Source of the DNA: Bacillota bacterium
GTDB lineage: Bacteria > Bacillota > Clostridia > Peptostreptococcales > Anaerovoracaceae
DNA: 41,237 nucleotides
Reading direction: 5' to 3'
NCBI GenBank assembly: GCA_017417045.1
Contig: JAFPZZ010000030.1
Coordinates: 1-41,237 of the forward strand
The position numbers and the translations under genes are program-made. Each line of letters opens with the position of its first letter. The stretch's first letter is position 1. The notes beneath the pieces were generated by a model. That model did no database searches and was not told the origin of the DNA. It saw only the letters and a list, made by a program, of their open reading frames with translations. This document shows positions 25,277 to 33,171 of this stretch, one piece after another.

Positions 25277-26104
25277 TCACCATCCCATAGACTTTATGGC
25301 GATGGCTTTGCGCTGGTCCAGGAACGAAGCCCATTTCCCCTCGTCCATGAACGGAGTGTAATCCAGGCGGTCGTCCTCGTTTATCAGGCTGAGCATGTCG
25401 GAATGCCCCGGATGGCTCGGCGTGCAGATATCTACGTGAATGCTCTTAAGCTTTTCACAGTCCTCTATGAAGGTCTCTATAAGGGACTCAGGCAGGCCGG
25501 TGCTCCTGAAGTAATCCGGAGTCATCGTGTTCTCCCCGACCCCGCCGTGCATGGCCCAGGTGAGCTTTCTGCCGCTCTCATCGATATCGTCAATGAAGAA
25601 GCTCGTAGTTCCCGGGGTGTGTCCCGGGGTAAGGACCGGGCGTATCGTCAGTTTGCCGAGCGTGATATCCTCGCCCCAGCTGTAGTATCTGTCCGGCTCG
25701 TAGCCAAGGTTCGCGAGTCTGTAGGATTCCAGTATGGCGTCGTTGTGCCTGAATCCCTCGTCATCCTCCTTTGAGAGCCAGACTGTGGCTCCGCTGAGCG
25801 CCTTGAGCTGCTGGACTGCCCCGTCGTGGTCGAAATGGGAGTGAGAAAGAAATACATTTTTGATATTCGACGGGTCGAAGCCGAGCTTTCTGATGGATTC
25901 GGTAACGAGATAAAACGCAGGAGCGACCGTGCAGTCTATGATGGAGAGCCCGTCCCTGCCTCCGTCGAGCAGGAAGGCTCCGACCCAAGTGTTTCCGACG
26001 TAATAGATGTGCGGAGCGACCCTTACAGGCTCGCAGACCAGCTCCCACGGGCGGTTCAGCGCCTTATCGACGCTTCTGCTCAGCTTTTTTTCATTCTCTG
26101 CCAT
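25277..26104 (-). CDS. MBL-fold metallo-hydrolase, B3/L1-like (copy 2)
   Basis: A 275-residue metallo-beta-lactamase-fold enzyme without a signal peptide, therefore cytoplasmic. Metal motif HSHFDH (88-93), then GHTPGTTSFF (third ligand His), and a C-terminal SHPGHSD histidine pair. The layout, with VAPHIYYVGNTWVGAFLLDGG at the start of the fold and SIRKLGFDP, resembles subclass B3 lactamases and related lactonase-like hydrolases. It is a close paralog of the 26416-27258 gene, alignable along its whole length with the same N-terminal NRPWE and RPVLTPGHTPGTT. A strong AAAGGAGAGG site precedes the ATG. The upstream terminator at 26302-26340 suggests its own promoter. Substrate unknown; a cytoplasmic location argues against antibiotic resistance. 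Confidence 0.87.
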   Translation of the reverse strand: MAENEKKLSRSVDKALNRPWELVCEPVRVAPHIYYVGNTWVGAFLLDGGRDGLSIIDCTVAPAFYLVTESIRKLGFDPSNIKNVFLSHSHFDHDGAVQQLKALSGATVWLSKEDDEGFRHNDAILESYRLANLGYEPDRYYSWGEDITLGKLTIRPVLTPGHTPGTTSFFIDDIDESGRKLTWAMHGGVGENTMTPDYFRSTGLPESLIETFIEDCEKLKSIHVDICTPSHPGHSDMLSLINEDDRLDYTPFMDEGKWASFLDQRKAIAIKSMGW

Positions 26105-26301
26105 TTTCCTCTCCTTTTCGCGGGCGCAGGCTAAGTATATGGATGATTAGCTGTCTCGGCCGACGGGCTCTTCCATACGTATTGGCGCCTGTCATCAGCA
26201 GCAGGCTCCTCACCTTTTGCACCGCTATATGTATATTAGCATATGCCGGGCCGCTGCGAAGAAAAACTCACGCGCGGTCATTCGCTTATCCCCTGCTTTT
26301 C

Positions 26302-26340
26302 AAAAAACCACGAAGCTCCGGAACGCATCCCGGAGCCTCG
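26302..26340 (-). terminator. Terminator after MBL copy 1
   Basis: CGAGGCTCCGG and CCGGAGCTTCG form an imperfect stem around a 7-nt loop, followed on the minus strand by TGGTTTTTTG. It closes the transporter/MBL-1 unit about 75 nt after the MBL-1 stop. Confidence 0.7.
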
Positions 26341-26415
26341 CAAAGAAGTAAAATATGGACTTGATCGTATTTTTGATTTGACGTTTTGGGGTCCTTGTAT
26401 TACCTCGGTCCCCGA

Positions 26416-27258
26416 CTATTTCCAGTCGAATCCCTTGGACATGGTCTCCATCGCGAAGCCCTTGCGCTCCTCGAGGAATGCTTCCCACTTGTTCTCGTCG
26501 ATGAACGGGGTGTAGTCGTGGCGGTCTTCCTCGTTCACCCTCTGGAGCATGTCGGAGTGGGACGGGTGGCTCGGTGTGCAGATATCGACGTGATAAGCCT
26601 TGAGCCTGTCACAGTCCTCTACGAAGGTCTTGATCAGGGACTCGGGAAGTCCAGTCTTCTGGAAATACTCGTGGGTCATGGTGTTGACTCCTACGCCGCC
26701 GTGCATGGCCCAGGTGAGCTTCCTTCCGCTCTCATCGATGTCGTCGATGAAGAAGGTCGTGGTTCCGGGGGTGTGTCCCGGAGTAAGTACGGGACGGATG
26801 GTGAGCTTGCCGAGCTTGATCTCCTCGCCCCACTGATAATACTTGTCCGGCTCGTAACCCATGGTCGGGAACTTGTCCTTCTCATCGATGGCGTCGTTGT
26901 GCCTGAACTGCTCATCCTCTTCCCTTGAGAGCCAAACGGTCGCTCCGCTGAGGTTCATGAGATAAGGCACCGCTCCGTCGTGGTCGCCGTGACCGTGGGA
27001 GAGGAAGATATTCCTGATGTTGGCAGGGTCGAAACCGAGCTTCCTGATGGACTCGGTGAGAAGATAGAACGTGGAAGCTACGGAGCAGTCGATGATAGAA
27101 AGCCCGTCCTTGCCGCAGTCGAGCAGGAATGCTCCAACCCATACGTTGCCGACGTAGTAGATGTGCGGGGCTACCCTGAAGGGCTCGCAGGCGACCTCCC
27201 AGGGGCGGTTCATAGCGCTGTCAACGATGTTCTTCGGAGTGATCTTGATCTGTGCCAT
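26416..27258 (-). CDS. MBL-fold metallo-hydrolase, B3/L1-like (copy 1)
   Basis: A 280-residue cytoplasmic metallo-beta-lactamase-fold hydrolase, paralog of the next gene downstream. Metal motif HGHGDH (88-93), GHTPGTTTFF, and SHPSHSD near the C-terminus. Residues facing the metal differ between the copies (HGHGDH against HSHFDH), so they may have different substrates. It lies 71 nt after the CitMHS transporter gene, with a 10-bp hairpin between, and probably shares its transcript. An AAAGGAG site precedes the ATG. The likely reaction is hydrolysis of a lactone, thioester or amide of a carboxylate taken up by the neighbouring transporter; this is inference. Confidence 0.87.
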   Translation of the reverse strand: MAQIKITPKNIVDSAMNRPWEVACEPFRVAPHIYYVGNVWVGAFLLDCGKDGLSIIDCSVASTFYLLTESIRKLGFDPANIRNIFLSHGHGDHDGAVPYLMNLSGATVWLSREEDEQFRHNDAIDEKDKFPTMGYEPDKYYQWGEEIKLGKLTIRPVLTPGHTPGTTTFFIDDIDESGRKLTWAMHGGVGVNTMTHEYFQKTGLPESLIKTFVEDCDRLKAYHVDICTPSHPSHSDMLQRVNEEDRHDYTPFIDENKWEAFLEERKGFAMETMSKGFDWK

Positions 27259-27281
27259 TTTGTTTCTCCTTTGTTATAAGC

Positions 27282-27309
27282 ATGGTGCAGGAGAGATCCC
27301 CTGCACCAT
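27282..27309 (-). other. Perfect 10-bp intercistronic hairpin
   Basis: ATGGTGCAGG (27282-27291) and CCTGCACCAT (27300-27309) pair around an 8-nt loop between the CitMHS and MBL-1 genes. On the minus strand no T-run follows; instead the MBL-1 ribosome binding site comes within 15 nt. It looks like an mRNA-stabilising or processing element, not a terminator. Confidence 0.55.
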
Positions 27310-27329
27310 ATGAAAGCTTTCTTTTGATT

Positions 27330-28643
27330 TTACGCGATGCCCAGTGCGAGGCAGAGGAGCTTCACGATGGTGTTGAATACGAAGCAGGTGAGGAACGAGT
27401 ACTTGCAGAGTTCCATGATGTCGACTTCGGCGAGCTCGGCAGCGAGGTTGTTCGCAGCGATGAGCGGGGAGCACGGATTGATGTATCCGATCATGCCGGG
27501 GTTGAGGATCTGGTAGGAAGTAAGTCCGCAGGCCTGTCCGATGCCCATGAGCACGGGGGTGATGGAAGTGAACGCCTGGTAAGGGATCACGACCATGAGG
27601 GGCAGGGAGATGATGTTCCAGAGGATGTGGGTATAGCGGGCCATGGACTCGGGTACTACGGAGAGCATACAGTTTACCATGGCGGTGACCATACCGGTGT
27701 TGTTGAGGATACCTACCATCACGCCGATTCCCATGAAGAGGAATCCAGGGGCGAGCATGGTGTTCGCGTTCTTTCTGAAGATGGCGTTCTGATCCTTGGC
27801 GTCGTGATAGTTCAGAACCCACGCGATCGCGGAGAAGATCATGAACAGGAGGTAGGTCTTAACCTTGGTCACGAATACGAAGCAGAGGAGGGATCCGATG
27901 AAGAGGACCATGTTCATCCAGAAGTTCTGCGGTCTGGCGAGCGGCTTGTTGCTCCAGTCGATCGGCTTGTCAGCTTCTTCGACGACGTACTTGTTTCTGA
28001 GAGCTTCGAGCTCAGCACCCTGCTTGGCGTAGATCCTCTTGCCGCACCAGAGGGCGTAGAGAACGGCGAGAACGAGCATGATGAAGATGATGGGGAGCAG
28101 CTGCTGGGTCATGACTACGGGGTTGAGGTCCGGGTCATACATGCTCTGCTTGGCGGGGTTCGCCCAGGACATACCGGTCATGGGGCCGGCGGCCAGGGAG
28201 ACGAGCAGTACGAGGAGCCTTCTGTCGATGTTGAGGGCCTTGTACAGCGGAGCCATAGCGGGGATTGCGATGAGGTAAGTGGTGTTGTAAGCGCCGTCGA
28301 GGTGGCCGATGAAGCCTACGAGAACGGTGATGACCAGTACTACGTAAACGTTACCCTTGGTGATCTTGACCAGCCTGTTTACCATGATATCGAAGAATCC
28401 GGTATCGGAGAGGATGGCGAAGTAGAGTACCGCGCAAACGCAGATCAGGATGGAGTTGAAGCAGGAGTTAACACCTGCGTGCGCGAAGTCCATCAGCTGA
28501 TAGAAGTTGAAACCACAGAGCATACCGCCGATGATCGGAACGATGATGAACGGTACTGCCAGGTGGGTCTTCTTGCTGAGGGCAAGCGCGGACGAGCATA
28601 CGATAGTTGCAAGTCCGATGAGAGCGATCATACCTTGTGACAT
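27330..28643 (-). CDS. CitMHS-type di/tricarboxylate transporter
   Basis: A 437-residue membrane protein with about 11-12 hydrophobic segments. The first half carries FIGHLDGAYNTTYLIAIPAMAPLYKAL (around 110-135) and GPMTGMSWANPAKQS (around 152-167), matching the substrate-binding hairpins of citrate-metal:H+ symporters of the CitMHS/ion-transporter superfamily. The second half has the mirrored PYQAFTSITPVL and INPCSPLIAANNLAAE motifs. It should import a hydroxy-di- or tricarboxylate such as citrate, citramalate or a related acid. TAAGGAGC precedes the ATG, and a long 215-nt leader contains a candidate promoter and a LysR-type dyad. A gluconate or lactate permease identity is the main alternative. 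Confidence 0.85.
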   Translation of the reverse strand: MSQGMIALIGLATIVCSSALALSKKTHLAVPFIIVPIIGGMLCGFNFYQLMDFAHAGVNSCFNSILICVCAVLYFAILSDTGFFDIMVNRLVKITKGNVYVVLVITVLVGFIGHLDGAYNTTYLIAIPAMAPLYKALNIDRRLLVLLVSLAAGPMTGMSWANPAKQSMYDPDLNPVVMTQQLLPIIFIMLVLAVLYALWCGKRIYAKQGAELEALRNKYVVEEADKPIDWSNKPLARPQNFWMNMVLFIGSLLCFVFVTKVKTYLLFMIFSAIAWVLNYHDAKDQNAIFRKNANTMLAPGFLFMGIGVMVGILNNTGMVTAMVNCMLSVVPESMARYTHILWNIISLPLMVVIPYQAFTSITPVLMGIGQACGLTSYQILNPGMIGYINPCSPLIAANNLAAELAEVDIMELCKYSFLTCFVFNTIVKLLCLALGIA

Positions 28644-28744
28644 AGTTTTTGCTCCTTAAAGAATGGCTGTGAAAAATGTTTATCCATATGCACCCGCGCT
28701 CGGTGTTTGCGTGCCGCCGGATGCCATGCGATCTGTTGGAAATA

Positions 28745-28773
28745 AGTTAACATGAGTCCAATATCAAAGACAA
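28745..28773 (-). promoter_or_regulatory. Candidate promoter of the CitMHS transporter
   Basis: On the minus strand TTGTCT (28773-28768) and TTAACT (28750-28745) are 17 nt apart. The -10 is weak, as expected of an activator-dependent promoter. A start near 28738 would place the dyad at 28793-28813 at about -65. Confidence 0.4.
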
Positions 28774-28792
28774 ACAGTCATATTTATGGTTC

Positions 28793-28813
28793 TTAACAAA
28801 TTTTATTTGACAA
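28793..28813. promoter_or_regulatory. Dyad upstream of the transporter, candidate LysR site
   Basis: TTAACAAAT and ATTTGACAA flank a 3-nt TTT centre, matching at eight of nine positions. It contains CAAA-N5-TTTG, also found in the dyad before the DUF1932 gene. Its centre lies about 65 nt upstream of the predicted start of the transporter transcript, the usual position for LysR-type recognition sites. Confidence 0.45.
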
Positions 28814-28814
28814 G

Positions 28815-28858
28815 GCCCGAACTTCATATAAGTGCCAGGCTCATTGCTTCGGGCACTT
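28815..28858 (-). promoter_or_regulatory. Overlapping alternative hairpins at the end of the dehydrogenase gene
   Basis: AAGTGCC (28830-28836) can pair with GGCACTT (28852-28858), or GCCCGAA (28815-28821) can pair with TTCGGGC (28848-28854). The two share bases and exclude each other. The first begins at the dehydrogenase stop codon. No strong U-run follows on the minus strand, so terminator function is uncertain. Confidence 0.4.
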
Positions 28859-29874
28859 TATATCAGTTCAAGCCCTTCCAGCTTGTCCAGCACCGCCTTG
28901 TTCGCAACGTTGCGCCTGGGGAGCTTTTTCTCAGTGACCGCCTGCGGGATGAGTCTGCAAACAGTCTCGAGCTGGGTCTTTTTAGCGCCCGTGCCGAAAG
29001 AGCCGCAGTGAGCGCTCAGTATAACGTTGTCCATGGAAAGCAGCGGATCGTCGCGGTCTATGGGCTCCTTTTCGAGAGTATCCAGCCCCGCGCCCCTTAT
29101 CTGTCCGCTCTCAAGGGCTCTCGCCAGAGCCTTCTGGTCGATGATGGGCCCCCTCGCGGTATTTATGATAAGCGCGCTGTCCTTCATCTTCGCGAAGGTC
29201 TCGTCATTGAAGACGTGGAAGGTCTCGGGGCTGAGGCCGACGTGTATGGAGATTATGTCGCTTTCCTTTATGAGGGCTTCAAAATCTACGAATTCCACGT
29301 CGCTGAAGAGCGATTTTACGTGATCCGGCAGATAGGGATCACAGGCCAGCACTCTCATGCCGTATGCGCCTTTGAGCACTTTATAAAGCTCCTGCCCCGC
29401 TCCTCCAAAGCCGTAGAGACCCAGAGTCAGGTCCCTGACGTCCGGAGGCATGAGATATGTGCACTTGGGCCAGCAGCCCTTTCTGATCTCCCTGTCGTAA
29501 TAGACTGTGTTGCGGATAAGGGCCATTATCATGGAAAGCGAGAGATCCGCGAGCTCCCTTACGCAGAAACCCGGCAGATTCAGCACCGCGACGCCGAGTT
29601 CTGCGGCGGCTTCGAGATCGATGGAATTGACTCCTATCCCGAAGCGCTGTACGTACCTGAGCTCCGGCAGGGCCTCCATGACCTTCCTTGTAATGGGCGG
29701 ATTGCCCGTGCCGAGTATGATCTCCGCATCTCCGCAGCCTTCGATGATCTCCTCTTCAGTTGTAAAATGCCTTGCTTCGAGCCCGATCCCGGCCTTCGCG
29801 TAAGCAGCCTTGACGATCTCAAGTTCTTCAGCGGTAACGCTTCCGTAATCCTTATCGACGACTATCGCCCGCAT
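28858..29874 (-). CDS. D-2-hydroxyacid dehydrogenase (NAD-dependent)
   Basis: A 338-residue enzyme of the D-isomer 2-hydroxyacid dehydrogenase superfamily (SerA/CtBP-like), interconverting a 2-hydroxyacid and a 2-oxoacid. The substrate-domain motif GTGNPPITRKVME and RFGIGVNSIDLEAA are in the N-half. The NAD-binding fingerprint is GLYGFGGAGQEL (about 149-160), with Asp at the end of the second strand (ACDPYL). Catalytic Arg is in NTARGPIID, Glu in DTLEKEP, and His in SAHCGSFG. The start ATG at 29874 is chosen because AAGGAGAAGG precedes it directly; a longer frame starting at 29922 would translate that site. It lies between the transporter and amidohydrolase and fits oxidation or reduction of an imported hydroxyacid. 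Confidence 0.9.
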   Translation of the reverse strand: MRAIVVDKDYGSVTAEELEIVKAAYAKAGIGLEARHFTTEEEIIEGCGDAEIILGTGNPPITRKVMEALPELRYVQRFGIGVNSIDLEAAAELGVAVLNLPGFCVRELADLSLSMIMALIRNTVYYDREIRKGCWPKCTYLMPPDVRDLTLGLYGFGGAGQELYKVLKGAYGMRVLACDPYLPDHVKSLFSDVEFVDFEALIKESDIISIHVGLSPETFHVFNDETFAKMKDSALIINTARGPIIDQKALARALESGQIRGAGLDTLEKEPIDRDDPLLSMDNVILSAHCGSFGTGAKKTQLETVCRLIPQAVTEKKLPRRNVANKAVLDKLEGLELI

Positions 29875-29945
29875 TTCCTTCTCCTTATAGTTTCGATGAT
29901 GCATGTTTGTCCGTTGATGCAAATGATCAAAGAGACGTTAAGATG

Positions 29946-29980
29946 ACAAAAGAGCCGGCGCCGCTCAGGCATCGGCTCTT
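29946..29980 (-). terminator. Terminator after the amidohydrolase
   Basis: AAGAGCCG (29950-29957) and CGGCTCTT (29973-29980) form an 8-bp stem with a GC-rich 15-nt loop; on the minus strand TTTTGTC follows. It starts 8 nt after the amidohydrolase stop. Confidence 0.75.
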
Positions 29981-29987
29981 CAGCTGA

Positions 29988-31142
29988 TCAGTACATTATG
30001 TTCCTATAGACCAGAAGCCCGGATTTGACGGTGACTACCGGCTCGTAGAGCACATGCCCGGTGAAGGTCTTCTGATCCGGATCCAGGATGGGCCTGTCAG
30101 CGAACACCACTTCCTTTTCATGTCTCTTGAAGACCGCCACGTCCGCGGTGCCGCCTATGGTGATCGTACCCTCTCCGTCCTTGAGCCCCATGTGCCTTGC
30201 CGGATTTACCGTCATGCAGGTCAGAACGTCCTTGAAGTCCATCCCCATGGATTCGTAGCGGGCGAGCTGCATGGCTAAGCTGAAGGTCGTGGGCTTCATG
30301 AGCATGCTCTTGATGGTGCCGTCAGTCGCGATGAAATCGGGCAGGAACCCCTCTTTTATCGCGGGAAGAGCGGTCGAGAAGCCGAAGTGGGCCCTCGCGT
30401 CGGCTGCTTCAAAGATGACTCCCCTCTCCCTCGCCTTGAGCACGCAGTCCTTTACGTGGCCCTTTTCATCGACTATGGCAGAGCCTATGTTCATATACAT
30501 GTGCGAGAGCACGTCGCCGGGTCTGAGGCAGGAGAGCAGCTCCTCCAGCTCCCCGGGAGGATCGGTCGGATGCACCATGACGTGGACGCCGAGCCTGTCT
30601 GCCATCTTAACGGTCGCCCTGAGGGATTCGAAGCCGAACTCCTTTACGAGTCCCCTGCTCGTGCGTATCTTGAGCCCCATGAGCTCGTCCCCGCATTCGT
30701 CGAAGAGCTCTTTTAGGAGCCTGTAGTCCATGTGCGCCGGATCGAGGTCCTCGGCGGCATTGAGCCCGAGGGCGCTGATGTGGATATAAGCCTTGTAGGT
30801 CATGCGGGTTTGGGGCTTGAACGACCTGTGATCCGGATAGTTCTTTGCGCCGCAGCTTCCCGCGTCTACTATGCTCGTGACTCCGTTGGCGAACATTATA
30901 GCGTCCGCGGGGAGACCGATGTTCTCAGACAGCGGATACATGTGGCAATGATGGTCTATGAGACCGGGCGTCACTATGCAGCCACTGACGTCGACCGCAT
31001 TCTCGTTGTACACAGGGGAATAAGGCGCCTTCGTGAGCTCCTTTATCCTTCCGTCCTCTATGATGACGTTCAGATCGTCGTCTGTTCCGTTTGCGGGATC
31101 GATGACGTGACCGCCGTACAATACTATTCTGGATTCAGCCAT
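29988..31142 (-). CDS. Amidohydrolase/deacetylase-family metal-dependent hydrolase
   Basis: A 384-residue TIM-barrel amidohydrolase. The N-terminal beta domain (VLYGGHVIDPANGTDD) is followed by PGLIDHHCHMYP (HxH metal ligands near residues 63-65), a GLKIRTSRG segment whose Lys is the probable carboxylated bridging residue, HVMVHPTD and VLSHMYMN (His ligands), and DFIATDGTIKS (catalytic Asp). The C-terminal MTVNPARHMGLKDGEGTITIGGTADVAVF closes the fold. It is closest in style to the dihydroorotase-like amidohydrolase/deacetylase group, which cleaves N-acyl or cyclic amide bonds. In this locus it could release a carboxylate from an amide or ring. ATG at 31142 follows a GGAGG site. Confidence 0.88.
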   Translation of the reverse strand: MAESRIVLYGGHVIDPANGTDDDLNVIIEDGRIKELTKAPYSPVYNENAVDVSGCIVTPGLIDHHCHMYPLSENIGLPADAIMFANGVTSIVDAGSCGAKNYPDHRSFKPQTRMTYKAYIHISALGLNAAEDLDPAHMDYRLLKELFDECGDELMGLKIRTSRGLVKEFGFESLRATVKMADRLGVHVMVHPTDPPGELEELLSCLRPGDVLSHMYMNIGSAIVDEKGHVKDCVLKARERGVIFEAADARAHFGFSTALPAIKEGFLPDFIATDGTIKSMLMKPTTFSLAMQLARYESMGMDFKDVLTCMTVNPARHMGLKDGEGTITIGGTADVAVFKRHEKEVVFADRPILDPDQKTFTGHVLYEPVVTVKSGLLVYRNIMY

Positions 31143-31223
31143 TATTTCCTCCTTCGATCGGTAGAACAGCGCGTAAACACAGCTCCATAGGATACTGATC
31201 CGGGGCCGCTGCAGCGCTCTTTT

Positions 31224-32093
31224 TTAGAGCTTCCTCACTCCCGTGGTGAACTCGTACCACTGAGCTTTTTCAAGGAACATCATCCTGCCGGCTATGCCCT
31301 TCTCCTCGCAGACCCTGTTCACGTTTTCCATGTATTCCGCGGCGCTGTAATCGTCCTTGTAAGCATCCTCGATATGTATGGGCATCATGAGCCTTGCGCC
31401 TGTGACGGCGAGCACGTTGCTCATCTTGTCGGCGTAATTCTTGTCGGTCCACTTGGCCCTGTGCGCGAAGACGATATCCGGGCGCAGCTGGCTCCAGAGA
31501 TACTTATCCTGGGGCTCGACCATGCCGGGATTGCCCGCGAAGAAGCCTATCCTGAGGTTGTTGGACAGCGTGATGAGGAAGTTGCTGTCGTACTGGGTCC
31601 CTGCGTCCATGAGGAACTGAAGCTCGGGATCCTCGAAATTGAAGTTGAATTTGGCGCTCGCGAACTCGTCCACCCTTCCGGAGGGCCTCACCATGAAAGC
31701 CTTGGTCGTGTTGTGCTGGCCGCGGACCACCTGGAATTTGAAGCTGTCGAGTATGAACTCGTCGCCCGTGGTGAACGGGGTGATCATGATATACGGGATA
31801 TCGTAGTACTTGGCCAGGGCCTGGGCGGTGTGTGCGTGGGCGTAGATCATGGGATGGAAGCGGTCGTACACCTTTCCGAGAGTATCTACGTGGTCTACGT
31901 GCGAGTGATTTACGAGCACGTAGTCGCAGCCCTCGAGCGCCGTCTCATCGTAACCGCAGGCGAATTGCCCTTCCTTCTGAAGGCAGGGGTCTATGACCAG
32001 GGTCTTGCCGTCGGGAAGTTTGATCTCGAGGCAATTATATGCGAAGTATCTGAGCTTTACGGTCGGCACCGTCATAGAAGTCTTGAATTCCAT
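31224..32093 (-). CDS. UlaG-like MBL-fold hydrolase
   Basis: A 289-residue cytoplasmic metallo-beta-lactamase-fold enzyme, unrelated in detail to the two B3-like copies. The metal motif NHSHVDHVDT lies near residues 62-71, HNTTKAFMVRPSGR near 127-140 gives the next His, and FAHRAKWTDKN and MMPIHIEDAYKDD provide further histidines. The pattern (FAYNCLEIKLPDGKTLVIDPCL at the start) is that of the UlaG/beta-lactamase-like group, which includes a sugar-acid lactonase. A lactone hydrolase role would suit a hydroxycarboxylate pathway. An AAAGGAAAG site precedes the ATG; the leader contains a 24-bp tandem repeat. The amidohydrolase follows after 81 nt. Confidence 0.85.
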   Translation of the reverse strand: MEFKTSMTVPTVKLRYFAYNCLEIKLPDGKTLVIDPCLQKEGQFACGYDETALEGCDYVLVNHSHVDHVDTLGKVYDRFHPMIYAHAHTAQALAKYYDIPYIMITPFTTGDEFILDSFKFQVVRGQHNTTKAFMVRPSGRVDEFASAKFNFNFEDPELQFLMDAGTQYDSNFLITLSNNLRIGFFAGNPGMVEPQDKYLWSQLRPDIVFAHRAKWTDKNYADKMSNVLAVTGARLMMPIHIEDAYKDDYSAAEYMENVNRVCEEKGIAGRMMFLEKAQWYEFTTGVRKL

Positions 32094-32111
32094 GATCTTT
32101 CCTTTCTTTTT

Positions 32112-32207
32112 TGCAGCGAGGCGGACTTTAGTCTCTGCGGCGAGGCAAACTTATGTCTTTGCGATGAAGCAGACCTTCGTCCTTGTGGCAAGGCGGACTA
32201 TCGTCCT
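32112..32207 (-). repeat. 24-bp tandem repeat, four copies, in the MBL leader
   Basis: Units start at 32112, 32136, 32160 and 32184, exactly 24 bp apart, each with a TG(C/T)(A/G)(G/A)C(G/A)AGGC(G/A)-A core and a (A/C)(T/G)TC(T/C) end. The array would lie directly upstream of the ribosome binding site of the UlaG-like gene. Confidence 0.8.
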
Positions 32208-32286
32208 TATCATTCGACATTAGAGTAGCATTCCCCATCCTGACAAATCAAACAAGTTATTCTGCGGCTTCTGACAAATAAAAATT

Positions 32287-32312
32287 GACAGACGTCCGGG
32301 CGGACGCCTGCC
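32287..32312 (-). terminator. Terminator after the alpha/beta hydrolase
   Basis: On the minus strand GGCAGGCGTCCG and CGGACGTCTGTC pair over 12 bp with two G-T wobbles and are followed by AATTTTTATTT. It lies about 50 nt after the hydrolase stop. Two ATTTGTCAG copies (around 32236-32246 and 32269-32280) flank the spacer and might be regulator half-sites for the UlaG-like gene. Confidence 0.75.
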
Positions 32313-32361
32313 GTTGATCTTTCGGACTATAAATGATATGGACTGTTTTGCTGTCTGGTGA

Positions 32362-33168
32362 TCAGTGCTCTTCCAGCCATTCGGCTATAACGCGGGCCGT
32401 CTCTTCCTGCTGCTCCCTCTCGCTTATGGCCGCCTCGCCGTCGCCCTTCTGTATCCCGTAGCTTCCGAACCGAGCGTGGTTGCCGCCTTGTATTACCGCT
32501 TCCGCGCTGTCCGATGGCCAGTATCCCCGGCCCTTCTCGTACTCATCCATCTCCAGGATGCCGTCCTCGCTGCCGTAAACGGACAGCAGGCAGAGCTTAT
32601 CCGAAAGCTCCTTTACCGGATAAGAGGCCAGAAGGATGATCCCGCGGAGCCCGTCCGGGTGCGACGAAGCATACGAGGAGGCCGCGAAGCCGCCGAGCGA
32701 ATGGCCCATGACGAACCAGCCGTCGTAGGCGCCGGATATGAAGCTGTCCGCGGCGTTTATCCTGAAGAAGGCTATGCGAAACGGCATGTCGGCAAGGAAG
32801 CAGTCCGTGCCGCCCTCGGCGAGCAGCAGCATCAGAGAAGCATAGGCCTCTGTCTGGACCTTTCCTCCCGGATAGAAGACTATGGCCTTTTCATCGCCGG
32901 GCCCGTCGAAAAGATATCCGCCTTCCAGCTTTTTTACCGTTACCGAGCCGCTCCCTTCCAGCGCCCTCATGGCTTCATCCGCAGCCCTGCTGTAGACGCC
33001 GAGGTAAGCGAGCCCCGCCGCTGAGAATAACAGGATCGCAGCAAGAAGCCCCGCGAGTATCCTCTTTGCGCGGCCGGCCTTTCCGCATCGAAATACGAGA
33101 CGGCTGAAGGCATATCCCAAAAGCGCGCTTAATGCGAGCGCGGCGGCTGTCAAAAAAAGATATCTCAA
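32362..33168 (-). CDS. Membrane-anchored alpha/beta hydrolase
   Basis: A 268-residue protein with two N-terminal hydrophobic segments (about residues 1-23 and 36-57) and an extracytoplasmic or membrane-bound alpha/beta-hydrolase domain. The nucleophile elbow is GHSLGG (Ser in the W-x-x-x-GHSLGGFAA stretch near residue 155), the acid is probably Asp in SVYGSEDGIL, and the His is in GGNHARFGSYG. This matches the AB hydrolase_5 group, which contains small ester hydrolases. It starts 3 nt after the LysR gene stop, so the two are one transcript, linking it to control of the locus. Substrate unknown. Confidence 0.82.
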   Translation of the reverse strand: MRYLFLTAAALALSALLGYAFSRLVFRCGKAGRAKRILAGLLAAILLFSAAGLAYLGVYSRAADEAMRALEGSGSVTVKKLEGGYLFDGPGDEKAIVFYPGGKVQTEAYASLMLLLAEGGTDCFLADMPFRIAFFRINAADSFISGAYDGWFVMGHSLGGFAASSYASSHPDGLRGIILLASYPVKELSDKLCLLSVYGSEDGILEMDEYEKGRGYWPSDSAEAVIQGGNHARFGSYGIQKGDGEAAISEREQQEETARVIAEWLEEH

Positions 33169-33171
33169 GAG

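Noticed and set aside
25277..27258. Metallo-beta-lactamases giving carbapenem resistance
   Set aside because: Both lack signal peptides and sit among catabolic genes; true B3 enzymes are secreted. The fold alone does not support resistance.
27252..28640. 462-codon plus-strand frame opposite the CitMHS transporter
   Set aside because: The product is highly Glu/Asp/His-rich with no fold or start signals, as expected for the complement of a membrane protein gene.
28801..28858. Riboswitch for the transporter
   Set aside because: The alternative hairpins lack a conserved aptamer core that I recognise, and the predicted transporter promoter starts downstream of them.
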